From a bacterium EF100-94H03 bin56 (GTDB taxonomy: Bacteria > Pseudomonadota > Alphaproteobacteria > SP197), in contig MPMV01000010.1 in assembly GCA_002238685.1 (NCBI GenBank), positions 1 to 64,000 of the forward strand: a stretch of DNA of 64,000 nt. Direction: 5' to 3'. Positions within the stretch are counted from its first letter, which is position 1. Each line of letters begins with the position of its first letter. The notes under the pieces are model-generated. The model was not told the origin of the DNA, ran no database searches, and saw only the letters and a program-made list of their open reading frames with translations. A program made the position numbers and the translations under genes. Of this stretch, positions 27,051 to 35,793 are shown piece after piece.

Positions 27051-27544
27051 CGCACGTCGAGGGAACTCGTCTGGTCGAGTCCCGGAAGAATCGCCAGGAG
27101 ATCTTCGCGTGCAAGGGCAACGCATCCGGCAGTCGGCGCAAAGTCAGCCGATGCCAGGTGCACGAATATGGCGCTGCCGGCGCCGGGAATCGGCGGATCG
27201 TCGTTGAATCCGACGATAATCACGAGGTCGTAGAGATGATCGCTGCGCCACATGATCTCGTACCCGGCAGCAAAGGGCAGGGAAACCGGCCTGTTGTAGT
27301 CGTCGTGCCGGGGGTCGTCGCACCACCCGTCCGCTGGCGCGATGGCCGATACCGGAAGCGAGCACTCCGGCCACACCTCCCGGTCGGGCCTGAAGAGCAC
27401 CCTTCTCAGTGGCCACACGCCGGCCGGGGTGCCGCCGTCACCCTCCACCTTTCGATCGACGATACCGGCAGAGCCCAGTGCACAGGGAAACTCGTGGTCG
27501 CCAAAACACGCACTCCCCTTCCCGTACACCACGATATCGGTCAC
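27041..27544 (-). CDS. L,D-transpeptidase-like (YkuD-type fold) protein
   Basis: About 167 aa from a GTG at 27544 (AGGGA 10 nt upstream); the frame is open to 27667. Seen: GDHEFPCALGSAGI, KVEGDGGTPAGVWPLRRVLFRP (the 'GDGRTP.G.Y.L' lid of YkuD/YafK-like domains), IVGFNDDPPIPGAGSAIFVHLAS and the catalytic segment APTAGCVALAREDL, with H about 10 residues before the Cys. It matches the COG3786 subgroup of L,D-transpeptidase folds. No signal peptide is evident. It may act on peptidoglycan or a related peptide bond. Confidence 0.75.
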   Translation of the reverse strand: MTDIVVYGKGSACFGDHEFPCALGSAGIVDRKVEGDGGTPAGVWPLRRVLFRPDREVWPECSLPVSAIAPADGWCDDPRHDDYNRPVSLPFAAGYEIMWRSDHLYDLVIIVGFNDDPPIPGAGSAIFVHLASADFAPTAGCVALAREDLLAILPGLDQTSSLDVRHS

Positions 27545-27570
27545 GCCGGCAATGTCCCTGTGGCAGCGCC

Positions 27571-28227
27571 ATGAACCTAGCAGGCAGGGCGGTCCTTGTC
27601 GTGACGGCCGACACCCCCCTTGGCGAAGCCGTCGCAGAACAGCTGGACGTGAATCCCGGCACGACACCGATCATCTGTTCGGGCTCCAGGGAAGCACTCG
27701 AACGTCTCGGGACCGACCGGTTCGGAGCTGTCATTGCCGATGACGACCTGACGGACGATTGTGTCGACGCCCTTCGCCAGACACTCTCCCGCATGGAGGG
27801 AACCATATCCGTCATCAGGATCGGCTCCGGACTCTCTGACGACGCGATCACCAAACCGTTCCGCCTCGGCACGTTGATGGCAAGGGTGAAGGAACTGATC
27901 GACCGGCCGGCATACGCTGTGATGGCGCCGGCGGAGGTCGGGCCCTTCACCTTCCATCCCGAATCCCGTGCACTGGAGCACCGGCCAAGCGGAACGTCGA
28001 ACCGCCTCACTGAAAAGGAGTCTCTCATTCTTGTCGAACTTCTCCTCGCCGGGGAAGCCCCGGTCGATCGCGACACCCTTCTCGAAAGGGTCTGGGGACA
28101 CGACACACGGATCAGGACCCACACCCTCGAAACCCATATCTGGCGATTGCGCCGCAAACTCGGGGAGGGCCGGTCCGAAGCCCGCATTCTCCTCAATGTT
28201 CCAGGCGGCTATCGCCTGAACACCTGA
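27571..28227 (+). CDS. OmpR/PhoB-type response regulator
   Basis: 218 aa. N-terminal receiver domain (residues 1-115) with VIADDDLTDD around the expected phospho-acceptor Asp and a conserved ITKPFRLGTLMARVKEL (Lys of the switch). C-terminal winged-helix domain (about 130-218): LTEKESLILVELLLAGEAPV, LLERVWGHDTRIRTHTLETH and IWRLRRKLG....GYRL. Starts 26 bp from the divergent transpeptidase-like gene. No histidine kinase gene is next to it, so it is an orphan regulator here. Convergent with the MFS gene (5 bp apart). Confidence 0.9.
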   Translation: MNLAGRAVLVVTADTPLGEAVAEQLDVNPGTTPIICSGSREALERLGTDRFGAVIADDDLTDDCVDALRQTLSRMEGTISVIRIGSGLSDDAITKPFRLGTLMARVKELIDRPAYAVMAPAEVGPFTFHPESRALEHRPSGTSNRLTEKESLILVELLLAGEAPVDRDTLLERVWGHDTRIRTHTLETHIWRLRRKLGEGRSEARILLNVPGGYRLNT

Positions 28228-28232
28228 GCTTC

Positions 28233-29414
28233 CTAGCGGCCTCGTCGCGTCACGAGAATGGCCATCAAGCCGCCGGCAGCAGCCGCAGCGAAGGTGAGGA
28301 TGCCATAGGTCCAGGCGAAGACCGTCCAGCCTCCGGTGTCGACAAGACCACCGGCCACGACGGGGGCCAGGAGAACGCCCAGGCTGCGTCCGGTCATCAG
28401 GGGCGCAAAGGCGGAAGGGCCGGCACGTGCCCCACCAAAGAGACGCGCAGGAACGGCGAACATGCAGGTGGGTGGCGCGCCGGAGACGATGCCATAGGCA
28501 GTGATGGCGACGAGCCCGGCGAGGCTGTCGAGATACGGTCCAGCAAACCAGACCATTGCCTGGATGACGGTGGCCCCGCTGAAGAGGAGGCCGAAGGATA
28601 CCCCCTTGCGCAGCAGCCACCCCGTCGCCAGGCAACTCGCCAGAACGCCCGCCACGGACACTGCGTTGATGGCGGCGGCCTCATCGGCACCGACCTGAAA
28701 ATGCCCGACCACGTAGTCGGGCAACCAGGTCATGAATGCGATGTACTGGCCGGCCCAGGCGGCAAAGACACCCGCCGCCAGCCACAGGGAGAACCGTTGG
28801 CGAAGCTGGCCTGCCCCCGCGTCATGGACCTCGACGCGAAGAGCCCTTTCCACGCCGGTCCGGCGCGCAAGGAGCCACAGGGCGAGGGCGAGGGTGAGAA
28901 AAAGTGACAGCCACCACAGCGGTTGCCAGCCCAGGGAATCAAAAAAGAGATAACCGGTCGCAAGGGCCAATATCTGGCCGACCGGCACCCAGACTGCGAC
29001 AATTCCTGCCACCATGGAAAGGTCTGCCGGTGCTGCCGAACGGTTGGCAATGGCGGCGCCGGCGATGGCGAACACGGTGTAGGCGAGACCCTCGATCGTG
29101 CGCGCCACGAGATTGATCCAGGCAACCTCCGGAAAGATGAGGGTGACCGCATTGCCAAGGAAGAAACAGGCAAGCGATCCAGCAAGCACATGAGCCGGAT
29201 ATCGACCGGTCAGGGTGCCGGCAGTCATCGAAAAGAAGATCCCGGCAAGGGCATAGACCGAGACGAGAGCGCCGGCGACGACCCGTCCGTAGCCGTAGGC
29301 CTCGATGAGCAGGGGCAGCGACGGCGGCAGCTTCAGCATCTGGAATGCAGCGAAACTGGACACCGCCAGACCGAGCCAGATACCTCCCCAGTCACTTCTC
29401 CCGGGGGAACTCAT
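28233..29414 (-). CDS. MFS transporter
   Basis: 393 aa with about 12 hydrophobic segments. Seen: MTAGTLTGRYPAHVLAGSL in the loop between segments 2 and 3 (G-x-L-x-x-R-x style MFS motif), an EGLAYTVFAIAGAAIANR stretch, and a final segment set ending in VTRRGR. Related in pattern to cyanate/nitrate-type or CynX-like MFS proteins, but the substrate is not readable. The start codon overlaps the pyrE stop (ATGA), so it is translated as the second gene of a pyrE-mfs pair. Confidence 0.85.
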   Translation of the reverse strand: MSSPGRSDWGGIWLGLAVSSFAAFQMLKLPPSLPLLIEAYGYGRVVAGALVSVYALAGIFFSMTAGTLTGRYPAHVLAGSLACFFLGNAVTLIFPEVAWINLVARTIEGLAYTVFAIAGAAIANRSAAPADLSMVAGIVAVWVPVGQILALATGYLFFDSLGWQPLWWLSLFLTLALALWLLARRTGVERALRVEVHDAGAGQLRQRFSLWLAAGVFAAWAGQYIAFMTWLPDYVVGHFQVGADEAAAINAVSVAGVLASCLATGWLLRKGVSFGLLFSGATVIQAMVWFAGPYLDSLAGLVAITAYGIVSGAPPTCMFAVPARLFGGARAGPSAFAPLMTGRSLGVLLAPVVAGGLVDTGGWTVFAWTYGILTFAAAAAGGLMAILVTRRGR

Positions 29415-29968
29415 GGACGCCCGTCGCCTGTGATCCCGTCAAGCGTGAAGAGGGCCTCGAATGAAATACCCGAATCCGCAAACAATGCCGCGCCGCCCCT
29501 GAGACGGTCGACCACCGTGATCACGCGCACCACCGTTGCTCCTGCCTCGCGAACCGCCTCGACGGCGGCCATGGTTGATTGTCCCGTCGTCATCGTGTCC
29601 TCGAGGAGGACCACCTTGTCTCCTTCCTCGAGAAGACCCTCGATACGACGTTGCGTGCCGCGGGTCTTTGCCTTGTCACGCACGTAGAACCCCCTGACGG
29701 GAACGCTTCGCCGCTGGCTCTCGCAGACCACCGCAGTGACAACGGGAATGGCCGCCGTCGCCATGCCTCCCACGGAATCAACACCGGTATCGGCCAGACG
29801 GTCGTGGATCATGTGCCCGATGGCGCTGGCGCCGAGAGGATGCATGGTCACCCGTCGAAGATCGATGTAGACGGCAGACCGCTCACCGGACGCAAGTTCG
29901 AAATCGCCTCCATTCATCACGGCGAGCTCGCGGATCAGCCGCAGGACTGTCTCCCGGTTCCCGGACAT
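29411..29968 (-). CDS. pyrE: Orotate phosphoribosyltransferase
   Basis: 185 aa. Makes orotidine 5'-monophosphate from orotate and PRPP, fifth step of UMP synthesis. Seen: GGDFELASGERSAVYIDLRRV (the F.L.SG..S..Y.D.R start), VGGMATAAIPV, GFYVRDKAKTRGTQRRIEG (K-x-x-x-x-G flexible loop) and VVLLEDTMTTGQSTMAAVEAV (PRPP motif; ED instead of the common DD). ATG 29968 is chosen; an upstream extension lies in non-coding sequence. The downstream MFS could move a nucleobase or precursor, but that is inference. Confidence 0.9.
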   Translation of the reverse strand: MSGNRETVLRLIRELAVMNGGDFELASGERSAVYIDLRRVTMHPLGASAIGHMIHDRLADTGVDSVGGMATAAIPVVTAVVCESQRRSVPVRGFYVRDKAKTRGTQRRIEGLLEEGDKVVLLEDTMTTGQSTMAAVEAVREAGATVVRVITVVDRLRGGAALFADSGISFEALFTLDGITGDGRP

Positions 29969-30058
29969 GGCACGTCTCCCGGCGTGGTCAAGGCGACCGC
30001 GACCATATACCCTTGGCAGGGACCATGAAATGACCGTCCACACCAACGTGAGGCAGCC

Positions 30059-30889
30059 ATGCCATCGGCACTTGAGTTCCTGGTCAGGTTCCGTGGAGTG
30101 CGCGGCAGCATCGCCTGCAGCGATCCCGGAACCCGACGCTACGGCGGCAACACCTCCTGCCTCGAGGTCCGTTGCGCCAGCAGGCTCCTCATCTTCGATG
30201 CCGGGACCGGACTCGGTTCCCTGTCCGAATCACTCGGTGAGGGACCGGTCGAAGCGGATCTCTTCCTTTCGCATACCCACCTCGACCATGTCTGTGGCGT
30301 GGCCCTCTTCAACGCTCTCAATCACCCCGAAACGCGCCTGACGGTATGGGCCGGCCACATCGAATCTCCCCGCATGCTCGAGGACGTGGTGCGCCACTTC
30401 CTGGAAGATCCGCAGACACCGGTAAACCGGGACTCGCTTCGCGCCAACATCACGTGGAAGACCTTCCGCGCCGGAGACTGCCTGGAGCCCCACGCGGGAT
30501 TGAAGATCGTGACCGCACCCCTCAACCACCCGAACGGCGCCTGCGGCTACCGCGTCGAACACGACGGCCGGGCGCTGTGTTACGTCACTGACACCGAGCA
30601 CGTGGTGGGAACACCGGACCGGAACATCCTCGAACTGATCGCCGGTAGCGACCTGATGATCTACGATTCATCCTACACCGATGAGGAATTTCCGGCCTTT
30701 GTGAACTGGGGCCACTCGACGTGGCAGGAAGGCGTACGACTCGCCGATGCCGCCTCGGTGAAGACTTTCGTTGCCTTCCACCACGACCCCTCGCACGACG
30801 ATGACCGCATGGATGCGATCGCCGCCGAGATGGAGCAGCGGCGCCCCGGATCCGTCGTTGCGCGCGAAGGCCTGGTGCTCATCCCTTGA
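30059..30889 (+). CDS. Metallo-beta-lactamase-fold hydrolase
   Basis: 276 aa. Seen: FRGVRGSIACSDPGTRRYGGNTSCLEV at the N-terminus, LIFDAGTGLG, SHTHLDHVCG (H-x-H-x-D-H, residues about 71-76), a further His in APLNHPNGACGYRV, CYVTDTEH (Asp ligand) and VAFHHDPSHDD (last His). This is the RNase Z/phosphodiesterase-like branch whose start 'GVRGS....P...YGGNTSC' is common beside cyclase genes. With a membrane cyclase two genes downstream, a cyclic-nucleotide phosphodiesterase role is a reasonable guess. First gene of a tightly packed plus-strand run. Confidence 0.87.
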   Translation: MPSALEFLVRFRGVRGSIACSDPGTRRYGGNTSCLEVRCASRLLIFDAGTGLGSLSESLGEGPVEADLFLSHTHLDHVCGVALFNALNHPETRLTVWAGHIESPRMLEDVVRHFLEDPQTPVNRDSLRANITWKTFRAGDCLEPHAGLKIVTAPLNHPNGACGYRVEHDGRALCYVTDTEHVVGTPDRNILELIAGSDLMIYDSSYTDEEFPAFVNWGHSTWQEGVRLADAASVKTFVAFHHDPSHDDDRMDAIAAEMEQRRPGSVVAREGLVLIP

Positions 30890-31722
30890 CCGGCTATGCC
30901 CGGCGCCTGGGAATGGCGCTCGCGACGGTGACGGGACTGGACCGTCAGGGGTACTTCATTCCGTGCCGTCATGCCGGAGTCTTCCCCGCCATCGCCGGCT
31001 ACCAGGTGGTCGAGCGGCTGTTCGCCTCACATCTCGAGTCCTTTTGCGAAGTCATCACCGATCTCGAACAGTTCCGTGACGACCTGAAGGCGATCGGCCA
31101 TGACGATCCGGCTCCCGGACCGCGCTGGAACCAGGACTGGTTTCCGCGGCTGGACGCTGCCGTTCTCTATGCCATGGTGCGCAGGTGGCAGCCCTCGCGG
31201 ATCGTCGAAATCGGATCCGGGCACAGCACCCGTTTCATGGCCCGCGCCATTGCCGACGGCGCCGTGAGCACCCGCCTTGTCGCCATCGACCCCGAACCGC
31301 GTGCTCGCCTTCCCGTCCACGGCGTCACGTGGATGCAAGACATGCTTCACGACGCCGATCCCGCCGTCGTGGAAGATCTGGGAAAGGGCGATATGCTGTT
31401 CATCGACTCAAGCCATGTCGCCATGCCGGGAAGCGACGTGGACGAACTCTTCAACCGGATCGTGCCCGACCTCCCGGTTGGGGTCATCGTTCATGTCCAC
31501 GACATCTTCCTCCCCTTCGGCTATCCACGCGCCTGGGACTGGCGCGGCTACAATGAACAGCTTGTGGTGGCGCCGATGCTGACCGGAGGATCCTGGACAC
31601 CACTCTTTGCCAGCCACTACATGACCCGCCGGCATCCGGATCGTCTCGAAACGGGTGTTCTCGGAGATATCCCGCTTCTCCCGGGCGCTATCGAGACCAG
31701 CCTGTGGATGACCCGGTCGTGA
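30886..31722 (+). CDS. Class I SAM-dependent methyltransferase-like protein
   Basis: 278 aa from a TTG that overlaps the previous stop (TTGA), or about 269 aa from the ATG at 30913. Seen: RIVEIGSGHSTRFMARAI (glycine-rich SAM-binding loop, about residues 105-122), LVAIDPEPRA, GDMLFIDSSHVAMPGSDVDE and IVHVHDIFLPFGYP (D-I-F region of Methyltransf_24-type enzymes). The target molecule is unknown. Its stop overlaps the next start (GTGA). Confidence 0.8.
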   Translation: MTGYARRLGMALATVTGLDRQGYFIPCRHAGVFPAIAGYQVVERLFASHLESFCEVITDLEQFRDDLKAIGHDDPAPGPRWNQDWFPRLDAAVLYAMVRRWQPSRIVEIGSGHSTRFMARAIADGAVSTRLVAIDPEPRARLPVHGVTWMQDMLHDADPAVVEDLGKGDMLFIDSSHVAMPGSDVDELFNRIVPDLPVGVIVHVHDIFLPFGYPRAWDWRGYNEQLVVAPMLTGGSWTPLFASHYMTRRHPDRLETGVLGDIPLLPGAIETSLWMTRS

Positions 31723-33074
31723 AGGCCACTGCCGCCAGGCTTCGGATCCTGCTCTTCGGCGAACCGGTGACCGGTCACTTGCCCGAGCGTGTCAGGAACC
31801 AGATAGCCCGCGACCAGGCCGACAGCGAGGTGCTGATCGGTTGGGTCCAGATGATCGGCATCATCCTTTTCGCCGTGCTCTACACGCTCTCGCCCAAGAC
31901 ATTCCCCGAAGACACGATGCTCGAGCCGGTGCCCTGGGCGCTGGGCACCTATTTCCTTTTCACGGTGATGCGCCTCTTCCTCGCTCACGCCAGGCGCCTG
32001 CCCAACTGGATGATCGTCACGTCGATCGTGGTCGACATCGCCGTGCTGCTGGTGACGATCTGGAGTTTCCACCTGCAGTACGCCCAGCCCCCGGGCTTCT
32101 CGCTCCAGGTGCCGACCATGCTCTACCTCTTCGTGCTGATCGCACTGCGCACCCTGCGCTTTGATCCGCGCTACGTCCTGATGGCAGGCGCCACGGCGAT
32201 TACCGGATGGCTGGCCCTGCTCATCTACGCGCTCTACGTGGCGCCGGTTCCCAGCGAGGTCACCCGTGACTACGTCCACTACCTCTACACCAGCGATATC
32301 CTGATCGGCGGCGAGGTCGACAAGATTCTGACCTTCCTCCTCGTCACCGGCATTCTCGTCATCGCGCTGACACGGGCGCACAAGCAGCTCATCCGCTCGG
32401 TCGCGGTCAGTGAGGCGGCGAAGGATCTCACCCGCTTCTTCGCTCCGGAAGTCGCAGACCGGATCACCCACTCCGAGGATGTGGTGGCCGCTGGAGAGGG
32501 CGTGCTGCGGGATGCCGCGATCCTGTTCGTGGACCTGAGGGGGTTCACTGCGCTGTCCGGTCGCGTCGGTCCGGGCCAGACACTTGCCATGCTGTCGCGC
32601 TACCAGCATCTCGTCGTGTCGACGGTCCAGCATCATGGTGGCACCATCGACAAGTTCATGGGCGATGGCGTGATGATCACCTTTGGCGCCACGGCTCCAA
32701 GCGAGAGCTTTGCGACCGACGCCATCGTGGCGGCGCTCGACATCGATCGCCAGATGAACGCCTGGAACCAGCGCCGGCAATCGCGTAGCCAACGCCTCCT
32801 GGCGTGGGGCATGGGCCTTGCCACAGGCACCGTCATCTTCGGCACCGTCGGTGACGAAACCCGTCTCGAATACACGGTGATCGGCGAGGCGGTCAATCTT
32901 GCCGCCAAACTCGAAAAACACTGCAAGATACAGGGCTCGTCACTCGTTGTGACCGGTGCGGCCCTTGATCTGGCGCGGCAACAGGGGTGGGCCGGAAGTT
33001 CACTTGAGGTTGTCACCGCGTGCGATGTCGAAGGCGTGGCTGCACCGATGGACATCGCCGTCCTCAACGCCTGA
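31719..33074 (+). CDS. Membrane adenylate/guanylate cyclase (class III)
   Basis: 451 aa from a GTG overlapping the previous stop (GTGA); a GTG at 31704 is also in frame. Seen: five or six N-terminal hydrophobic segments (residues about 40-235) and then a class III cyclase domain: AAILFVDLRGFTALSGRV (first metal Asp), HHGGTIDKFMGDGVMITFG (second metal Asp in G-D-G), and GDETRLEYTVIGEAVNLAAKLE (substrate-specificity and transition-state region). It makes cAMP (or cGMP) from the inner membrane. Translational coupling to the methyltransferase and MBL genes suggests a shared signalling function. Confidence 0.88.
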   Translation: MKATAARLRILLFGEPVTGHLPERVRNQIARDQADSEVLIGWVQMIGIILFAVLYTLSPKTFPEDTMLEPVPWALGTYFLFTVMRLFLAHARRLPNWMIVTSIVVDIAVLLVTIWSFHLQYAQPPGFSLQVPTMLYLFVLIALRTLRFDPRYVLMAGATAITGWLALLIYALYVAPVPSEVTRDYVHYLYTSDILIGGEVDKILTFLLVTGILVIALTRAHKQLIRSVAVSEAAKDLTRFFAPEVADRITHSEDVVAAGEGVLRDAAILFVDLRGFTALSGRVGPGQTLAMLSRYQHLVVSTVQHHGGTIDKFMGDGVMITFGATAPSESFATDAIVAALDIDRQMNAWNQRRQSRSQRLLAWGMGLATGTVIFGTVGDETRLEYTVIGEAVNLAAKLEKHCKIQGSSLVVTGAALDLARQQGWAGSSLEVVTACDVEGVAAPMDIAVLNA

Positions 33075-33088
33075 AGGGGGTACAAGAC

Positions 33089-33910
33089 ATGAAAGACAAG
33101 GTGGCACTGATCACCGGAGGCAATTCTGGAATCGGCAGGGGAATCGCGAAGAGATTCGCTGCCGAGGGGGCGCGGATCGCCGTTGTCGGGCGCAACAGGG
33201 AAAGGGGAGAGCGCGTGCGGGACGAACTCGAGGCAGCGGGCGCCGAAGCCGAATTCTGGTCGTGCGAACTCTCCTCGGAGGACGCCAGCGCCGCCATGGT
33301 CGCGGAGGTGGCGGACCGTTTCGGCGGTATCGATGTTGTCGTCAACAACGCCGGAGTCGGCGGACGGCGCGCCGGAGTCGGGGACGATGATCCCCCCGGG
33401 CTGCGCTGGCAAAAGCTGCGCGGGCCCAACCTTGATGCTCCCTGGTTCGTCAGTTCGCATGCGCTGCCGCATCTCGCCCGCCGGCGCGGCAGCATCGTGT
33501 GCATCAGTTCAACGGCGACCTGGCATGGCAACTGGGGGACCTACGGGATTGCGAAGGCGGGCGTGGAAGCGCTGGTGCGGAGCTTCGCGGCGGAGGGAGC
33601 CCGCCTCGGCGTGCGCTGCAATGGCGTCTCGCCTGGCTGGATCACCACCGAGCGCGACGCCGAGGAACCACCTTCGGGCGGGGACGGGTGGTTTCTCCCG
33701 CCATCGGTCCTGGGACGCATGGGCACCCCGGCCGAGATTGCCGCGGCGGTCCTCTTCCTTGCCAGCGATGAAGCGAGTTTCGTCACCGGTCAGACGCTCA
33801 TCGTCGACGGCGGCCTGATGATCCTCGACTATCCCTCCATGAAGATGCTGGAGAAGGCCGGCGCCGGCATGATGTCGGGTACGGGCACCGGTGAGCCGGT
33901 GGGCGCCTGA
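33089..33910 (+). CDS. Short-chain dehydrogenase/reductase
   Basis: 273 aa. Seen: KVALITGGNSGIGRGIAKRF (T-G-x-x-x-G-x-G for NAD(P)), VVNNAGVGG, IVCISSTATWHGNWGTYGIAKAGVEAL (Ser, Tyr-x-x-x-Lys catalytic set), and a C-terminal FVTGQTLIVDGGLM. ATG 33089 follows AAGGGGG. It sits 14 bp after the cyclase gene. The substrate is unknown. The 30-aa tail beyond the usual SDR end is odd. Confidence 0.9.
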   Translation: MKDKVALITGGNSGIGRGIAKRFAAEGARIAVVGRNRERGERVRDELEAAGAEAEFWSCELSSEDASAAMVAEVADRFGGIDVVVNNAGVGGRRAGVGDDDPPGLRWQKLRGPNLDAPWFVSSHALPHLARRRGSIVCISSTATWHGNWGTYGIAKAGVEALVRSFAAEGARLGVRCNGVSPGWITTERDAEEPPSGGDGWFLPPSVLGRMGTPAEIAAAVLFLASDEASFVTGQTLIVDGGLMILDYPSMKMLEKAGAGMMSGTGTGEPVGA

Positions 33911-34243
33911 ATGTTCTTCACGGGCGAGGTCATTTCCGTCGCCGGCATGGAGGGCGACCGGCTGCAGCTCTTCCTGATGTCTCTCGGCGTGGTGGCGGTC
34001 AGCATCTGGATGCTGTTTCTCAATCCCCGGGTACCGGTGCCAAGGGGAGCGCCTGGCGTCGTCCGCTTCCTGCTGGAGTTCACCAACGACTGGCTGCTCA
34101 TCTGGGCCACCCCGGCAGGATGCTTCTTCCTCCCTATCAGTTTCGTGCTGGTGCTGGCCTGCCTCGAGGGCGGCCTGGCCTTCTGGCACTGGCCCGTTGC
34201 GGTCGCGATGTTCGCCGCTCTCCTCGTCTGGCGCCTGCGCTGA
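33911..34243 (+). CDS. Small integral membrane protein, unknown function
   Basis: 110 aa, not recognised. The ATG begins at the base right after the SDR stop, so translation is coupled. Three hydrophobic stretches are visible (about residues 18-37, 62-80 and 82-105), with a short charged N-terminus. Because it lies between an SDR and a membrane desaturase, it may be an accessory or electron-transfer partner, but the sequence holds no cofactor motif. Confidence 0.6.
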   Translation: MFFTGEVISVAGMEGDRLQLFLMSLGVVAVSIWMLFLNPRVPVPRGAPGVVRFLLEFTNDWLLIWATPAGCFFLPISFVLVLACLEGGLAFWHWPVAVAMFAALLVWRLR

Positions 34244-34285
34244 CGGACCTCCGGAAGCTGGCCTTCAAGTCACCATGATGGGACA

Positions 34286-35248
34286 ATGAAACGGGCTGAA
34301 CACGGGGAGGCACCCCTGAACGAGGACTTTGCCGCACCGGGCAAGGCGCGGGTCGACCCAGACCTGCTGCGCAGCCTCATGAAGAAATCCGACATGGCAG
34401 GTGGTCTCCAGCTGGCAAGCCACCTCGCAGCGATCGCCTGTTCCGGGACCGGCTTGTGGCTCGCCTGGGGAAGCTGGTGGGGCGTGCCCTTGTTCGCGGC
34501 ACACGGCATGCTCGTCAACTGGCTCTATGCGGCACAGCACGAGTCGAGTCATGACACGGTCTTCCGCCGCCGGTGGATGAACGAGTGGCTCGGCCGTGTG
34601 ACGGGATTCATCCTGATCTATCCGCGCGACCACGATCGCTGGCAACATCTGTGCCACCATCGGCACACCCAGGATCCCGAGCGGGACTCGGAGCTCGTCT
34701 TCCAGAGCGGCGGGCGCTTCTCCGGTTGGTTCAGTCTCAGCGGGCTCTCGTTCTGGCGAGGCCTCATCACCAATCTCGTCCTCCATGCCGTGACCGGGCG
34801 CAAGCAGCCTCGATACGAGTACTACCTCAATGCAGACATGGAGCGCCGCGTCGTCGCCGAGGCTCGCTGGCATCTCGCCGGCTACGCCCTCATCGCCACA
34901 CTGTCCGTCTGGTCCGGCTCATGGGCAGCGATCACGATGTGGCTGGCTCCGATGATGGCGATGTCCTGGACGCACCAGATCCAGAACATCATCGAGCACG
35001 CCGGCATGCCGTTCACCAACGATACCTGGACGAATACGCGCACGGTGCGCACGAACCCTATCATGCGCCGGCTGGCCTGGCAGATGGTCTACCACACGGC
35101 CCACCACACGTATCCGGGCGTTCCCTTTCACCGGCTTGCGATACTTCACCAGGCCATCGTCACAGTGCGCGGCGAGGAGCCGGTGACTTCGACCTATGGC
35201 GAGCAATTCGCGAGAACCCTCGGCGAACCGTTCCGGCGCCCCGCCTGA
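34286..35248 (+). CDS. Membrane fatty acid desaturase/hydroxylase (diiron, three His boxes)
   Basis: 320 aa. Seen: HESSHDTVF (first box, about residue 87), HHRHTQDPE (second box, about 123-127) and YHTAHHTYPGVPFH (third box, near residue 270), plus about four membrane segments. Its second box HHRHTQ and the loop DPERDSE resemble the desaturase near 6.7 kb (HADHHTYTQDRERDP), so the two are members of one subfamily. No Rieske gene accompanies this copy. It overlaps the phnN start by 1 bp (TGATG). Confidence 0.87.
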   Translation: MKRAEHGEAPLNEDFAAPGKARVDPDLLRSLMKKSDMAGGLQLASHLAAIACSGTGLWLAWGSWWGVPLFAAHGMLVNWLYAAQHESSHDTVFRRRWMNEWLGRVTGFILIYPRDHDRWQHLCHHRHTQDPERDSELVFQSGGRFSGWFSLSGLSFWRGLITNLVLHAVTGRKQPRYEYYLNADMERRVVAEARWHLAGYALIATLSVWSGSWAAITMWLAPMMAMSWTHQIQNIIEHAGMPFTNDTWTNTRTVRTNPIMRRLAWQMVYHTAHHTYPGVPFHRLAILHQAIVTVRGEEPVTSTYGEQFARTLGEPFRRPA

Positions 35249-35793
35249 TGATCCCGGAGAGGCCGGGAACGCTCTTCCTCGTTGTCGGCCCGAGCGGGGC
35301 GGGCAAGGATACGCTCATCAATGGCGCGCGGCGCTGCCTGGAGGCGGATGCACGGTTCGTTTTTCCCCGGCGCATTGTCACCCGCCCGGACCATGCCCCG
35401 GGTGAAATCGCGATGGCTCCCGACCACTTCGAAGCGGCGCGGCGCAACGGTGCCTTCGCCCTCTCCTGGCGTGCCCACGGCCTTGCCTACGGCGTGCCCC
35501 GGGACATTTCGAAGGCTCTGGAAGAGGGCCACTGCGTCATCGCCAACGTCTCGCGCGGAGTCCTTGCCGAGGCGCGCAAGGCCTTTCCCCGGGTCCGCGT
35601 CATCCATGTCGATGCCCCGTCCGCACTGCTGAAGCAACGGCTCGCCGGAAGGCGTCGGGAATCAGCCGACAAGCAGGAAGAACGGCTCCACCGCACCGTC
35701 CCGGTCGAGGGCGACGATGTGGAGTCCCTGGTCAACGACGGCCCGGTCGATCACGCCGTCGCGGCCATGGTGCGGATCCTGCGCCGTGGCTGA
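35248..35793 (+). CDS. phnN: Ribose 1,5-bisphosphate phosphokinase PhnN
   Basis: 181 aa. Makes PRPP from ribosyl 1,5-bisphosphate in the phosphonate (C-P lyase) route. Seen: LFLVVGPSGAGKDTLINGAR (Walker A GPSGAGKD at residues 14-21, the hallmark of PhnN against guanylate kinase), FVFPRRIVTRPDHAPGE, FALSWRAHGLAYGVP and LEEGHCVIANVSRGVL. The start TGATG overlaps the desaturase stop. No other phn gene is in the window, so it may serve PRPP supply in general. Confidence 0.88.
   Translation: MIPERPGTLFLVVGPSGAGKDTLINGARRCLEADARFVFPRRIVTRPDHAPGEIAMAPDHFEAARRNGAFALSWRAHGLAYGVPRDISKALEEGHCVIANVSRGVLAEARKAFPRVRVIHVDAPSALLKQRLAGRRRESADKQEERLHRTVPVEGDDVESLVNDGPVDHAVAAMVRILRRG

Noticed and set aside
31617..32921. 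434-codon minus-strand frame over the adenylate cyclase
   Set aside because: Very His/Glu/Arg/Gly-rich antisense shadow; the sense strand has all class III cyclase motifs.
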